DNA from: Acutalibacter sp. 1XD8-36
Lineage (GTDB): Bacteria > Bacillota > Clostridia > Oscillospirales > Acutalibacteraceae
DNA length: 64,000 nucleotides
Reading direction: 5' to 3'
Assembly (NCBI RefSeq): GCF_009917525.1
Contig: NZ_QZDU01000006.1
Coordinates: 1 to 64,000, forward strand
Shown here: in pieces, positions 16,450-26,670 of the stretch
How positions within the stretch are numbered: the stretch's first letter is position 1
How the letters are laid out: every line of letters starts with the position of its first letter
The notes under the pieces: model-generated
Told to the model about the DNA's origin: nothing
What the model saw: only the letters and a program-made list of their open reading frames with translations
Databases searched by the model: none
Translations under genes and position numbers: made by a program

Positions 16450-18351
16450 TCAAGGGGTAGTTTGTATTTCTTTACGAAATTTCAGCAGCGCACAGCTGTA
16501 CGGGCGCAGTACCCGCACGCCCTCCAGGTTTTCCCCAAGCACCGGCTTTGCGTCGGAGAGGTCCAGGGATAGGGAGAGAATGCTCTGGGGACGCTCGCTG
16601 CGGTTGATTATCAGCATCAGGCTGTCTCTAAAGGCGCAGTCCTCCCCCTCCGCGCCGCGCACTATGAAGCGCTCAAGCACCAGAAGGTTGCCCTCGGCCT
16701 TGCGGACCCGGCAGCCGCCCCGGGCAAGTATCTCCTGGTGCTCATGGCGCATTTTGCCCAGGCTCCTGTACCATCCGATAAGCTCCTGGTCCTCACGGCC
16801 CCAGGGGTAGCAGGCACGGTTAAAGGGGTCGCGGTAGCCCTCCAGTCCTGCCTCGTCGCCGTAATAGATACAGGGTACTCCCGGAAGGATATACTGCATT
16901 ATAGCGGCCAGCTTCAGCCGCTCACGGCCTATCTCCCGCTCCCTTTGGCTCAGATGTTTCCCGCTCTGCCACTCCCTTCCGCGCCCGTTTGCAGGAGTGC
17001 CGCCGAGCACTGTAATGGCCCGCTCGGTGTCGTGGGTGCCGATATGGTTCATCAGGAGCCGCAGGCAGGGGCGTGGGTAGTTCTCCACTATATTCTCAAC
17101 GGCCTCTGCAAAGGCCGCAGGGTCGCCCCCCAGCAAAAAGCCCAGGATAGCGTCCCGGAAGGGGTAGTTCATCACGCTGTCCAGCTGTCCCCCAAGGAGA
17201 TAGCGCCTGCGCACGCCGTAGGCTGACTTATTGGACGCGTCCTCCCAGACCTCCCCGAGCACCAGCGCCTCCGGGTCCTCTGTCTTGGCGGCCTCGTTCA
17301 GGTGGTCAATAAATAGGTCCGGCAGCTCGTCGGCTACATCCAACCGCCAGCCGGAGGCCCCGGCCCTCAGCCACCGGCGCACAACGCCGTCCTCTCCGTT
17401 CACAAAAAGGTTATAGCTCTCCTCGGTCTCGTTCACGTTGGGCAGGGTGTCAAAGCCCCACCAGCTGTCGTATTCATGGGGCCAGTTTCTGAAGTTATAC
17501 CACTTATAGTAGGGAGACTCTGCGGAGTTATAGGCCCCCGGGCCCTCATAGCGGCCCTCCCGGTTAAAGTACACGCTGTCGCTGCCGGTATGGCTGAAAA
17601 CGCCGTCTATCATCACCCGGATTCCCAGCTCCCGGGCGCTTTCGCACAGCTCCCGAAAGTCCTGCTCGCTTCCAAGCAGCGGGTCTATCTTCAGGTAATC
17701 CGCCGTGTCGTACCGGTGATTGGAGTGGCTCTCAAACACCGGGTTAAGGTATATGCAGGTAACCCCAAGGTCCTTTAAATAGGGCAGCTTCTCCCGCACA
17801 CCCTGTAAATCGCCCCCATAGAAATCAGTGTTTGTAATGCGCCCCTCATGGTTGGGCCTCCAGTCCGGCTGCTCATACCAGTCCTCATGATAGGTGCGCC
17901 CCGCGGGTACATTCTCCTTATCGCCCCCGGCCTTATAAAACCTGTCGGGAAATATCTGGTACATAATCCCCCCCTCCAGCCAGTCAGGGGTTTTGAAGCC
18001 CTCCTGATACACGGTGAGCTGCCAGCGGTAGGTGCCGCCAAAGATAGCGCGCCCGTGCTCTCCCCTTGAGAGCCGCTGTACCCCGCGGCAGGTGCTGGCC
18101 TCGAAAAGGTAGAAGTAGAGCCCCCGCTTTTTAGGGGTGAAGTCGCACTCCCACCACTCCTCCTCCTCGCCGTTCATACCACACCAGAACATGTCGCAGA
18201 GTATGGCGGGCTCGTTCTCCGGCTCCACTATAAGCCGCGCCGCGGAGCATGACAGCTCCCTTGGCAGAGTGACGCGGAAGTGTATGGGCCTGCCCGCCTC
18301 TACAGCCCCTGTGGGGAAGCGGTACCGAGGGTCGCGTGAATTAAACAGCAT
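16450..18351 (-). CDS. GH13 alpha-amylase family glycosidase (neopullulanase/cyclomaltodextrinase-like)
   Basis: The 633-residue enzyme has no signal peptide, so it works inside the cell on maltodextrins. After an N-terminal beta-sandwich (about 1-115), the catalytic barrel shows GGIMYQIFPDRF, GVTCIYLNPVFES, DGVFSHTG, GWRLDVADE (nucleophile Asp near 335), LGEVWED (acid/base Glu near 367) and NHIGTHDTERA (third carboxylate near 438). A C-terminal beta domain follows. It sits beside glycogen phosphorylase on the same strand, so the two probably act together in glycogen or maltodextrin breakdown. AAGGAGGAG precedes the start. The exact substrate (pullulan, cyclodextrin or maltooligosaccharide) is open. 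Confidence 0.92.
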   Translation of the reverse strand: MLFNSRDPRYRFPTGAVEAGRPIHFRVTLPRELSCSAARLIVEPENEPAILCDMFWCGMNGEEEEWWECDFTPKKRGLYFYLFEASTCRGVQRLSRGEHGRAIFGGTYRWQLTVYQEGFKTPDWLEGGIMYQIFPDRFYKAGGDKENVPAGRTYHEDWYEQPDWRPNHEGRITNTDFYGGDLQGVREKLPYLKDLGVTCIYLNPVFESHSNHRYDTADYLKIDPLLGSEQDFRELCESARELGIRVMIDGVFSHTGSDSVYFNREGRYEGPGAYNSAESPYYKWYNFRNWPHEYDSWWGFDTLPNVNETEESYNLFVNGEDGVVRRWLRAGASGWRLDVADELPDLFIDHLNEAAKTEDPEALVLGEVWEDASNKSAYGVRRRYLLGGQLDSVMNYPFRDAILGFLLGGDPAAFAEAVENIVENYPRPCLRLLMNHIGTHDTERAITVLGGTPANGRGREWQSGKHLSQREREIGRERLKLAAIMQYILPGVPCIYYGDEAGLEGYRDPFNRACYPWGREDQELIGWYRSLGKMRHEHQEILARGGCRVRKAEGNLLVLERFIVRGAEGEDCAFRDSLMLIINRSERPQSILSLSLDLSDAKPVLGENLEGVRVLRPYSCALLKFRKEIQTTP

Positions 18352-18391
18352 GATTAACTCCTCCTTACAACATTAGAAAAGCTATCCATTA

Positions 18392-18418
18392 AGAGGGGAG
18401 GGGCGCGGGACCCCTCCC
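18392..18418 (-). terminator. GC-rich hairpin between glgP and the amylase gene
   Basis: AGGGGAGGGG and CCCCTCCCCT form a 10-bp stem just after glgP. There is no strong T run, so it may attenuate or protect the message rather than fully terminate before the downstream amylase gene. Confidence 0.55.
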
Positions 18419-18435
18419 CTATATATCATTGAAAT

Positions 18436-20874
18436 TTACAGCACAATCTTTGCGGCCAGATTCTTCTCCGGGGGCACAGGTGAGCCGTGCCAAATGTTCC
18501 CGGCGTAGTCCCTGATGGCCCTGTCCGCGGCAAAGCGGCCTGCTCCGGCGATGTTCACAAGGGACATACGGTTCCAGCGCTCCTTGTCGTGGTAGAGGGA
18601 GACCGCCCGGTCCTGGGCCGCCCTGTAGGACTGGAAGTCCGCAAGGGCCATATAGCGGTCCTGCTGGATTATAGCCCTGTAGATATCGCTGAAGTTCTTG
18701 TGGTTTATGCCGTGGTTCAGAGCATCCAGCGCCCTGCGCATCTGGTTGTCGTGCTGGTAGTGCTGCATGGGGTTATACCCCGCGCGCTTGACCTCCTCCA
18801 CCTGGCTGGCGGTCATGCCGAAGAGCAGGATATTCTCGTCGCCCACGGTCTCGTGTATCTCCACGTTTGCCCCGTCCAGAGTACCCAGGGTAATGGCTCC
18901 GTTTATCATGAACTTCATATTGCTGGTGCCGGAGGCCTCGGTGCCCGCAAGGGATATCTGCTCGCTTATCTCGGCGGCGGGGATGAGGGTCTCGGCCCAG
19001 GTAACGCAGTAGTTCTCAACAAAGACGACCTTCATCTTGCTGTTTACTCTCTGGTCGTTGTTTATCGTATCAGCCAGGGCGCTTATAAACTGTATGATTT
19101 GCTTGGCGAAATAGTACCCGGGCGCGGCCTTGGCCCCGAAGAACCAGGTATGGGGGGTAAAGTCCGCGTTGGGATTGTCCAGCAGCCACTGATAGGTGGC
19201 AAGTATTGACAGGGCATTCATATGCTGGCGCTTATACTCATGCAGGCGCTTTACCTGCACGTCGAAGATGGAATCCGGGTCCACCACCAGGCCCTGGGTG
19301 CGCTGAAGGTGCTTTGCAAGGCGCTCCTTATTCTCCCGCTTTATCTTCTGCAGGCGCTCCAACACGGATCTGTCGTCCTTATACTTCAAAAGCTCGGAGA
19401 GCTTGTCGGCGTCATAGATATAGTCCTCCCCGATAAGCTCGGTAATAAGGGAGGCAAGCTTCGGGTTGCTCTGGTTCAGCCAGCGGCGGTGGGCTATGCC
19501 GTTGGTGACGTTTGTGAACTTCTGGGGCTCCTCCACATAGAAGTCGTGGAACAGGTCGTCCTTCAGGATATCGCTGTGTAGGGCGGACACGCCGTTTACG
19601 CTGTGGGAGCCGATAACGGCAAGATTCGCCATCTTTACAAAGCCGTCGCTTATGGGGGCCATGCGCGCTATTTTTCCGTGGTCCACTCCCCTGTACTTCA
19701 TCTCCTCCCAGAAGCGGCGGTTTATCTCCTCGATTATCTGGTAGATACGGGGCAGGCGCATTTTCACCAAATCGCATTTCCATGACTCCAGAGCCTCGCT
19801 CATGACCGTATGGTTGGTATAAGCCACAGTCTGCTTTACTATGCCCCAGGCGCTCTCCCAGTCGTAGCCGCACTCGTCCAGCATTACCCGCATCATCTCG
19901 GGGATAGCCAGCACCGGGTGGGTATCGTTCAGGTGTATTGCCGCGAGCTTCGGCAGCTCGTCCAGGTTGCTGTGGGCAAACAGGTGCCTTCTGATTATAT
20001 CCTGTACAGAGGCGGAGACCAGGAAATACTGCTGGGTCAGGCGCAGAAGCTTGCCCTCGGCGTGGTCGTCCTCAGGGTAGAGGACCTTTGTAATGACCTC
20101 AGCCATGGTCTGCTGCTCCATGGCGCGCATATAGTTGCCGCCGCCAAAGAGGTTCATGTCAAACTGGTTGTTCTCGGCCTTCCAGACGCGCAGAAGGCTT
20201 ATGCCCCGGCCGTCCTTGCCGGATACATACAAATCGTATGGCACAGCGGTGACGGTGGTGTAGTCCTTATGCTTCACGGCGTGGTACTGGTCGTTCCAGC
20301 GCTCCTCAATATGGCCGTCAAAGTGCACCTCAACGGAGTTGTCCGGCACAGCCTGCATCCATACGGAGCCCCCGGGCAGCCAGAAGTCCGGCAGCTCGGT
20401 CTGCCAGCCGTCCACCAGCTTCTGTTTGAATAGGCCGTACTCGTACCGCAGGGAGTATCCCATCGCCGGATACCCCTGGGTGGCGAGGCCGTCTAAGAAG
20501 CACGCGGCAAGACGCCCGAGGCCTCCGTTGCCAAGGCCGGCGTCGGGCTCCTGCTCATAGAGATGGTCGAGCTTTATGCCGAACTCCGAGAGGGCCTCGC
20601 GCATGTTTTCCTCAAGACCCAGGTTATAGAGGTTGTTCTTCAGAGAGCGGCCCAGCAGGAATTCCATGCAGAGATAGTATATGCGTTTAGTCTCAGTACG
20701 CATGGCGTTCTGCTGGAACTCGGCGCGGCCCTTAGCCATCATCTCCCGGACTATCAGGGCTACCGCCTTATAGTATTCCTCATTGGTTGCGTTTTGCAGC
20801 GAGACCCCGAAGGTGTGGGACAGCTTATCCTTTACTGCCTCCTTAATCTGCGGGACCGATAACGAGTAATTCAT
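18436..20874 (-). CDS. glgP: Glycogen/alpha-glucan phosphorylase
   Basis: The 812-residue enzyme releases glucose-1-phosphate from alpha-1,4-glucans using pyridoxal phosphate. Typical segments include YYLCMEFLLGRSL, DAGLGNGGLGRLAACFLD, HLNDTHP, VQVKRLHEYKRQ-type sequence, and EASGTSNMKFMINGAITLGTLDG, which contains the PLP-binding Lys near residue 650. The length is standard. A GGAGG site lies about ten bases before the ATG at 20874. The AT-rich region upstream (20875-21180) holds TATACT/TATAAT-like -10 sequences on this strand but no convincing -35. Confidence 0.97.
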   Translation of the reverse strand: MNYSLSVPQIKEAVKDKLSHTFGVSLQNATNEEYYKAVALIVREMMAKGRAEFQQNAMRTETKRIYYLCMEFLLGRSLKNNLYNLGLEENMREALSEFGIKLDHLYEQEPDAGLGNGGLGRLAACFLDGLATQGYPAMGYSLRYEYGLFKQKLVDGWQTELPDFWLPGGSVWMQAVPDNSVEVHFDGHIEERWNDQYHAVKHKDYTTVTAVPYDLYVSGKDGRGISLLRVWKAENNQFDMNLFGGGNYMRAMEQQTMAEVITKVLYPEDDHAEGKLLRLTQQYFLVSASVQDIIRRHLFAHSNLDELPKLAAIHLNDTHPVLAIPEMMRVMLDECGYDWESAWGIVKQTVAYTNHTVMSEALESWKCDLVKMRLPRIYQIIEEINRRFWEEMKYRGVDHGKIARMAPISDGFVKMANLAVIGSHSVNGVSALHSDILKDDLFHDFYVEEPQKFTNVTNGIAHRRWLNQSNPKLASLITELIGEDYIYDADKLSELLKYKDDRSVLERLQKIKRENKERLAKHLQRTQGLVVDPDSIFDVQVKRLHEYKRQHMNALSILATYQWLLDNPNADFTPHTWFFGAKAAPGYYFAKQIIQFISALADTINNDQRVNSKMKVVFVENYCVTWAETLIPAAEISEQISLAGTEASGTSNMKFMINGAITLGTLDGANVEIHETVGDENILLFGMTASQVEEVKRAGYNPMQHYQHDNQMRRALDALNHGINHKNFSDIYRAIIQQDRYMALADFQSYRAAQDRAVSLYHDKERWNRMSLVNIAGAGRFAADRAIRDYAGNIWHGSPVPPEKNLAAKIVL

Positions 20875-21201
20875 TAAACCATGCCTCCATATTGAATAAT
20901 AAATTCAAAATAAATTCCCAATACCTAAACTTTACAAACTCAAAATTATAGTATAATATGTGGAAAAGGAAGGGTATCTCAACCTGCTGTTCGGGTGAGA
21001 TATATGAATTATACACTAATTTCTAAAAAAAAGCAACTGCAATATCCCATAATGCTCCGGGCAATGAGAAATTTGTCAAAATCACCAAATGATTCCACCG
21101 GGGAGCTGCTATGCTAATTTTGCAAAAAAGCCTTTCCTTTTGCCGGTTTTTGCTCTATAATAGTAATAATATAACTTTTCGTGAAAGGAATTGGTGCTTT
21201 T

Positions 21202-21918
21202 ATGGAGAGACGGCGGGTACGTCTGAACATAAACGGTGTAGTCTGCGGGCTGATAACCGGTGAGAGCGAGGCCTATATGCAGGCCCTGGCGGACGAGGTT
21301 GGTGATATGATGAGGCAGATAATGTCCGCCTCCCCCTTCGTCACCAGGGAGGCCGCCGCGCTCACCACAGCCCTGAGCATATGCGACGACTGCCACAAGA
21401 ACGCTGAGCTTGCCGCGCGCCTTAAGGAGCGCAAGGAGGAGCTGGAGGTTGAGGCCGAGCTATGGCAGGAGGAGAAGGTGGAGCTCCTAAAGTCCGCTGT
21501 GGACACACAGAAGGACGCCCAGCTTGCTGAGAAGGCCGCCCGGCTGGAGTCGGAGAACACAAGGCTTGAGGAGCATATCCAGAGGCTGAAGGAAGTGGTT
21601 ATCCAGGCCCGAGCCATTGAGGATGAGAACGCGGCTCTTAGGGAGGCCATGAAGTCAGCGGAAGAGCCCTCGGAGAACGAGCTGAGGCTTGAGGCAGAAA
21701 ACCGGGAGCTCACGGCGAAGCTGGCCGCTTTGGAGGAGCGCCTGGCTCAGGCGAAAACCGTGCAGGCCCCTACGGAGTCTGCCGCTGAGGATCAGCCTGC
21801 CCAGAAGCCCAAGCCAAAGCCCAGGCGCCGCAGGAGCAACCCCATCAGGGACTTCCCGGAGCTGGAGCAGGAAGGCCTTGTGAGCTTCTTTGAGAAGGAT
21901 AAGGCGGACAATGAGTAG
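21202..21918 (+). CDS. zapA: Cell division protein ZapA with a long C-terminal coiled coil
   Basis: The N-terminal 75 residues match ZapA: RRRVRLNINGVVCGLITGESEAYMQALADEV with a following helix rich in Ala. ZapA binds FtsZ and bundles protofilaments at the division ring. Unlike the usual product of about 100 residues, this one has 238. The extension has a long coiled coil (about residues 75-200, Glu/Leu-rich heptads) and a basic tail (KPKPKPRRRRSN). AAAGGA upstream fits the ATG at 21202. The stop overlaps the U32 peptidase start. Confidence 0.85.
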   Translation: MERRRVRLNINGVVCGLITGESEAYMQALADEVGDMMRQIMSASPFVTREAAALTTALSICDDCHKNAELAARLKERKEELEVEAELWQEEKVELLKSAVDTQKDAQLAEKAARLESENTRLEEHIQRLKEVVIQARAIEDENAALREAMKSAEEPSENELRLEAENRELTAKLAALEERLAQAKTVQAPTESAAEDQPAQKPKPKPRRRRSNPIRDFPELEQEGLVSFFEKDKADNE

Positions 21919-23983
21919 CCCTGTGGAGGTGCTGGCCCCGGCAGGAGGGTGCGAGGCCCTTGAAGCGGCTGTGCGGGCCGGGGCGGATGCGGTGTACCTG
22001 GGCGGGCCCCAGTTCGGCGCCCGGGCCAACGCACAGAATTTTTCTTTGGAGGAACTCTCGGAGGCGGTGAGATACTGTCGCCGGCGGGGGGTGCGGGTGC
22101 ATGTGACGGTAAACACCCTGCTGAAGGACAGCGAACTGCCTGAGGCCCTGGAGTTCGTGCGCTATCTCTGTGCAATCCCTGTGGACGCGGTGCTGGTGCA
22201 GGACATGGGGCTCTTTTCCCTATTGCGGGAGCGGGCCCCTAAGCTGGCCCTGCACGCCTCCACCCAGATGAGCCTGCACACCCCCGCCGGGGTGCGGCTG
22301 ATAAAGGAGCTAGGGGCCCGGAGGGTTGTGCTGGCAAGGGAGCTCTCCCTTGAGGAGATTCGGGAGATTGGTGACGGCGTGGACGTAGAGCTGGAGAGCT
22401 TTGTACACGGCGCTCTGTGCATGTGCGTTTCCGGGCAGTGCTACCTCAGCGCCATGCTGGGCGGGCGCTCGGGAAACAGGGGCCAGTGCGCCCAGCCCTG
22501 CCGCCTGCCCTTTGGGGCGAAGGGCGGCACCGGGCACGATTTGTCCCTGAGGGATTTGAGCTTTATAAATAGTATAGGGAAACTCCAGGAGGCCGGGGTA
22601 TGCTCGGCGAAGATTGAGGGCAGAATGAAGCGCCCGGAGTATGTGGCGGCGGCAACTGCGGCCTGCAGGCTGGCGGCCGACGGCAAGCCTGTTCCGGCCG
22701 AGCTTTCAGGGGCCCTTGAAGCCGTGTTCTCCCGCTCGGGCTTCACCGACGGCTACCTTACCGGGCATAGGGGCGCGGGGATGTTCGGCACGCGAACTAA
22801 GGGGGACGTGACAGCGGCTACCGAGAAGGTGCTCTCCGGCCTTAGGGAGCTCTACCGCTCCGAAAGGCAGGCTGTGCCGGTAGAGCTTGCCCTGACCATG
22901 GAGGAGGGCTCCGCCGTGCTTCACGCCTCCTGCGGGGGAAGATGTGTATTTGTTGCCGCCAAACCTGTCCCCGACAGCCCTATATATAATAGTATACCCA
23001 AAGAACGCTGTATAAAGCAGTTACAGAAGACCGGCGGCACGCCTTTTTTCGCCCAAAGCGTTACTGTGCCGGAGGAGGGCGTCCCAATGCCGGTGGGCGC
23101 GCTGAATAAGCTGCGGCGGGAAGCCCTTGACGCCCTGCTGGAGGCCAGGGGAAATGTAAAGCCTATACCCTTTACCGAGCTGCCTATGCCCTCCCATAAG
23201 GCATACCACAGGCCAAAGGGGGAGCTGCCGGTCCGGGTGGTCCTGCGGGACGCAGGCCAATTCTGCCCGGAAATGGCGGGCTGTGAAGGGGTCTGCCTGC
23301 CCATTGAGACGGACGCCGTAAAGCTGGAGGGCTTGCGGGACATAGGCACAAGGCTGATACTGGACCTGCCAAGGGCAGTATTTGGCAGGGAGCTGGAACT
23401 CCGCAGCCTTATTGAGGAGCGGAAGGCCATGGGCTTTACGGAGTACCTCTGCGGTAACCTGGGCACTTTACAGCTGTGCCGGGAGCTGGGGGTGACAGCC
23501 CACGGCGGCTTCTCGCTTAATATAGCCAACACCCCGGCCCTTGAAGTTTTTGAGCGTCTGGGACTTGAGAGCGCGGAGCTGAGCTTTGAGCTCTCAGTCC
23601 GGGAGATATCCGGCCTTGGAGCTGGTGTCAGGAGGGGCGTTATGGCCTATGGGCGGCAGGCGCTTATGCTCACAAGGAATTGCCCCCTGGCAAATTCCCC
23701 CAGAGGCTGTCTTGGGTGTAAAGCCCCCGGCCTTCTCACAGACCGTAAAGGGGCCAGCTTTCCGGTTATATGCCGGATGAGGGGAAAATTCGGGGTAGAA
23801 ATGCTCAACAGCGTACCCATTTGGCTGGGCGATTTGCAGGACGAGCTCTCCGCAGACTTCGCCGTGTTGAGATTTACTGTGGAAAACTCTGTGGAATCTG
23901 GGGAAATCTTGAGGGCCTTCCGAGGGCGGGAAAGCCTAAATGCTGCCTATACTCGCGGACTTTTCAAGAGAGGCGTGGTTTAA
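21911..23983 (+). CDS. U32 family peptidase (RlhA/YdcP-like)
   Basis: The 690-residue protein shows the U32 pattern: EVLAPAGGCEALEAAVRAGADAVYLGG at the N-terminus and ESFVHGALCMCVSGQCYLS...GNRGQCAQPCRLPF with the conserved cysteines, then KIEGRMKRPEYV. A C-terminal DUF3656-type region follows, and CPLANSPRGCLGCK provides further Cys ligands. Relatives such as E. coli RlhA hydroxylate 23S rRNA; others were described as collagenases. An RNA hydroxylation role is more likely given the cysteine clusters. ATGAGTAG overlaps the zapA stop. Adjacency to zapA is common in Clostridia. Confidence 0.9.
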   Translation: MSSPVEVLAPAGGCEALEAAVRAGADAVYLGGPQFGARANAQNFSLEELSEAVRYCRRRGVRVHVTVNTLLKDSELPEALEFVRYLCAIPVDAVLVQDMGLFSLLRERAPKLALHASTQMSLHTPAGVRLIKELGARRVVLARELSLEEIREIGDGVDVELESFVHGALCMCVSGQCYLSAMLGGRSGNRGQCAQPCRLPFGAKGGTGHDLSLRDLSFINSIGKLQEAGVCSAKIEGRMKRPEYVAAATAACRLAADGKPVPAELSGALEAVFSRSGFTDGYLTGHRGAGMFGTRTKGDVTAATEKVLSGLRELYRSERQAVPVELALTMEEGSAVLHASCGGRCVFVAAKPVPDSPIYNSIPKERCIKQLQKTGGTPFFAQSVTVPEEGVPMPVGALNKLRREALDALLEARGNVKPIPFTELPMPSHKAYHRPKGELPVRVVLRDAGQFCPEMAGCEGVCLPIETDAVKLEGLRDIGTRLILDLPRAVFGRELELRSLIEERKAMGFTEYLCGNLGTLQLCRELGVTAHGGFSLNIANTPALEVFERLGLESAELSFELSVREISGLGAGVRRGVMAYGRQALMLTRNCPLANSPRGCLGCKAPGLLTDRKGASFPVICRMRGKFGVEMLNSVPIWLGDLQDELSADFAVLRFTVENSVESGEILRAFRGRESLNAAYTRGLFKRGVV

Positions 23984-24059
23984 TGTGGAAAACCCGGTGG
24001 AAAATGTTGATAAAGTTGACCTGCTTTACAGGATTTGGTGAAAAACAGGAGGTGCTGTA

Positions 24060-24491
24060 GTGGAAATCCGTTTCGTGAGGTTAAAGGACAACTGCCTTAC
24101 ACCAAAAAGGCAGACCGGGGAGAGCGCGGGCTGCGACCTGTGCGCCTGCCTCCCCGCCCCCCATACCCTGGAGCCCGGGGAGGTGTTCATGGTGCCCCTG
24201 GGCTTTGCCGCGGAGATACCCCCAGGCTATGCGGGGTTTGTCTTCTCCAGGAGCGGCCTCGGCTCTAAAAGGGGCGTTGTGGTGGCCCAGGGAGTTGGTG
24301 TGATTGACAGCGACTATAGGGGGGAGTGGATGGTGCCCCTTCGCAATCTTGGAAACGAAAGCTATGCCATAGAGCCCGGGGAGCGCATTGCCCAGGCGGT
24401 ATTCCTGCCGGTCGTTTTCGGCGAGTTTGTGGAGGCGGACGCCCTCTCCGGAACTGTGAGGGGCTCGGGAGGGTTTGGCAGCACAGGCTGA
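24060..24491 (+). CDS. dut: dUTP diphosphatase
   Basis: The 143-residue trimeric dUTPase hydrolyses dUTP to dUMP. The five family motifs are visible: AGCDLCACLP, FSRSGLGSKRGVVV, GVGVIDSDYRGE, PGERIAQAVFLP and the C-terminal arm RGSGGFGSTG. The start is the GTG at 24060, five bases after AGGAGGTG. It follows the U32 peptidase gene by about 75 bp. Confidence 0.96.
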   Translation: MEIRFVRLKDNCLTPKRQTGESAGCDLCACLPAPHTLEPGEVFMVPLGFAAEIPPGYAGFVFSRSGLGSKRGVVVAQGVGVIDSDYRGEWMVPLRNLGNESYAIEPGERIAQAVFLPVVFGEFVEADALSGTVRGSGGFGSTG

Positions 24492-24584
24492 AATTTTAAC
24501 CTGGATATCTTGTGCCAGGCTCCCGGGAAAAGCTATACATCTTCTGTTATTCCCCGGTTTTGGGGGCGCATTGGCAGTTTCTTG

Positions 24585-24613
24585 TTGAGAATCGGCGCTA
24601 AATGCGGTATAAT
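24585..24613 (+). promoter_or_regulatory. Sigma-A promoter of the mreB operon
   Basis: TTGAGA and TATAAT are separated by exactly 17 bp, 110 bp upstream of mreB. The rest of the 232-bp dut-mreB interval holds no gene that I can support. Confidence 0.75.
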
Positions 24614-24723
24614 GGGACTAGTTATGGGTTGTATTTGAAATATCCAGGCAATTCCTGGGAACACTTTGATAGATGTGAGTTTACATTTGCTACCGGCCCG
24701 GCCGGGGAAAGGCAGGTTCAGTT

Positions 24724-25776
24724 ATGGCAGGATTTTCCAACTTCCTCTCTATGTTTTCCATGTTCTCCAAGGATATCGGCATTGACCTTGGCACGGCGAA
24801 CACCCTGGTGTTCATGCGCGGCAAGGGGATTGTTATGCGCGAGCCATCGGTGGTCGCCGTGGACGTGCGCACCGACGAGGTCCTTGCAGTGGGCAAGCAG
24901 GCCAAGGAAATGCTGGGGCGCACCCCCGGCTCGATAGTCGCCGTGCGGCCCCTGAAGGACGGCGTTATCGCGGACTTTGACGTTACCGCCGCAATGCTCA
25001 AATATTTTATCAAGAAGGCCCTGCGCTCGGGAGCCTTGGCCCGGCCCAGGATAATAATCTGCATCCCCTCGGGGGTAACTGAGGTGGAGCGCCGCGCCGT
25101 TGAGGACGCCGCCAGACAGGCGGGCTCAAACAACGTGGATTTGATGGAGGAGCCCATGGCGGCGGCTGTGGGCGCCGGCCTTCCTGTGTCAGATGCCACC
25201 GGCAGCATGGTGGTTGATATCGGCGGCGGCACCTCAGAGGTGGCTGTCATCTCCCTTGGAGATATCGTCACGGCGGTTTCCGTGCGCATGGCCGGGGACA
25301 AGTTCGACGAGGCTATAGTCGCCTACGTGAAGAAAAAGTACAACCTGCTCATAGGAGAGCGCACCGCCGAGGAGATTAAAATGCGCATAGGCTCTGCCTT
25401 CCCCACTGAGGAGACCATAAACGCGTTTGTGGAGATAAAGGGCCGGAACCTGGTGGATGGCCTGCCGAAGAATGTGACGATACATGCCGACGAGGTCCGG
25501 GAGGCCCTGGCCGACAGCGTTATGACCGTTGTGGACGCCATAAAGGAGACCCTGGAGCAGACCCCCCCCGAGCTTGCCGCCGACATCATAGACCGCGGCA
25601 TAATGCTCACCGGCGGCGGCGCGCTGCTGAAGGGCCTGGACAGGCTCGTGAGCCAGGAGACTGGGATACCCGTGCACGTGGCTGAGCGGCCCCTGGACTG
25701 CGTGGTCGAGGGCACAGGCAAGAGCCTTGAGATAGAGCTGCCCAAGTCCTATTACCGCAACGGACGGAGAAAGTAA
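24724..25776 (+). CDS. mreB: Rod shape-determining protein MreB
   Basis: The 350-residue bacterial actin has the phosphate-1 loop [29 protein letters not shown]-type segment, [15 protein letters not shown], phosphate-2 [15 protein letters not shown] and the adenosine motif [15 protein letters not shown]. It forms membrane-bound filaments that guide cell wall synthesis. It leads a block with mreC, mreD and mrdA. Confidence 0.97.
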   Translation: MAGFSNFLSMFSMFSKDIGIDLGTANTLVFMRGKGIVMREPSVVAVDVRTDEVLAVGKQAKEMLGRTPGSIVAVRPLKDGVIADFDVTAAMLKYFIKKALRSGALARPRIIICIPSGVTEVERRAVEDAARQAGSNNVDLMEEPMAAAVGAGLPVSDATGSMVVDIGGGTSEVAVISLGDIVTAVSVRMAGDKFDEAIVAYVKKKYNLLIGERTAEEIKMRIGSAFPTEETINAFVEIKGRNLVDGLPKNVTIHADEVREALADSVMTVVDAIKETLEQTPPELAADIIDRGIMLTGGGALLKGLDRLVSQETGIPVHVAERPLDCVVEGTGKSLEIELPKSYYRNGRRK

Positions 25777-25779
25777 GAC

Positions 25780-26670
25780 GTGAGGGATTTTCTGAAGGGA
25801 AGCTCCTTTAAGGCGCTTATCATCACGGTGGTGGTGCTGCTGGGGCTAATGATTTATACCGCCTCTGCAGGCGGCTCCCTGATAGCAAGCATACTGGGCT
25901 TTGTATCCACACCAATGCAGTCTGTGGCTACGGAGGTCACCGACAACGTGGTGGAATTTCTGGACCTGGACGGCCTCTCAAAGGACGAGCTCAAAGAGAT
26001 GGTGACCGCGCTCCAGGATGAAAACAGCCGGCTGCAGGACAGGCTGATAGACTATACCCAGGTAAAGCAGGAGAACGAGCGCCTGAAGGTGCAGCTGCAT
26101 ATCAGCCAGCAGGCGCCTGAAAACGAAATGGTCTCGGCCTCTGTAATAGGCCGAGACCCCAACGACCCCTTTTCCGGGTTTTCCATCGGCATCGGCACCC
26201 TCTCCGGGGTGAGCGAGGGCGACCCGGTCATCACTGACAAGGGGCTGGTGGGGATAGTCTCAAGGGCCTATGCTACTACAAGCAAGGTGGACTGCCTTTT
26301 GAGCGAGGACGTGAGTGTTGCCGCCGTGTCAATCGACAAGCAGGAGAGCGGCCTCATAGGCTGCAATATAACCATGGCCAGCTCCGGGCTTCTGCGGCTG
26401 AGCTATCTTACAAGTGAGACGGCCCTGGAGGAGGGCGATATCATCACCACCTCCGGCGCTGGCGGGGTGTACCCGGCCAACCTGAAGATAGGCGTGGTGC
26501 AGAGCGTGGAGAAGTCCGAGACGGACGTGTCGAAATACGCGGTAGTCAGGCCCTTTGAGGAGCTGGCCTCGGTCAAGGAGGTACAGGTCATTGTCAGCTT
26601 CCCCGGACAGGGTGAGGACGACACCGTTACCGACCCCGGCCCTGAGGACAGCGAGGAGGACGGCGAATGA
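25780..26670 (+). CDS. mreC: Rod shape-determining protein MreC
   Basis: The 296-residue protein has one N-terminal membrane helix (about residues 10-32), a coiled coil (about 65-105, LQDENSRLQDRLIDYTQ) and a beta-barrel periplasmic-side domain with ASVIGRDPNDPF and DKGLVGIV. The start is a GTG at 25780, 3 bp after the mreB stop. It links MreB to the penicillin-binding proteins. The acidic C-terminal tail is lineage-specific. Confidence 0.95.
   Translation: MRDFLKGSSFKALIITVVVLLGLMIYTASAGGSLIASILGFVSTPMQSVATEVTDNVVEFLDLDGLSKDELKEMVTALQDENSRLQDRLIDYTQVKQENERLKVQLHISQQAPENEMVSASVIGRDPNDPFSGFSIGIGTLSGVSEGDPVITDKGLVGIVSRAYATTSKVDCLLSEDVSVAAVSIDKQESGLIGCNITMASSGLLRLSYLTSETALEEGDIITTSGAGGVYPANLKIGVVQSVEKSETDVSKYAVVRPFEELASVKEVQVIVSFPGQGEDDTVTDPGPEDSEEDGE

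Noticed and set aside
24602-24937. A 111-codon frame overlapping the mreB start
   Set aside because: It begins at the mreB promoter -10 region and overlaps mreB in another frame without a ribosome binding site.
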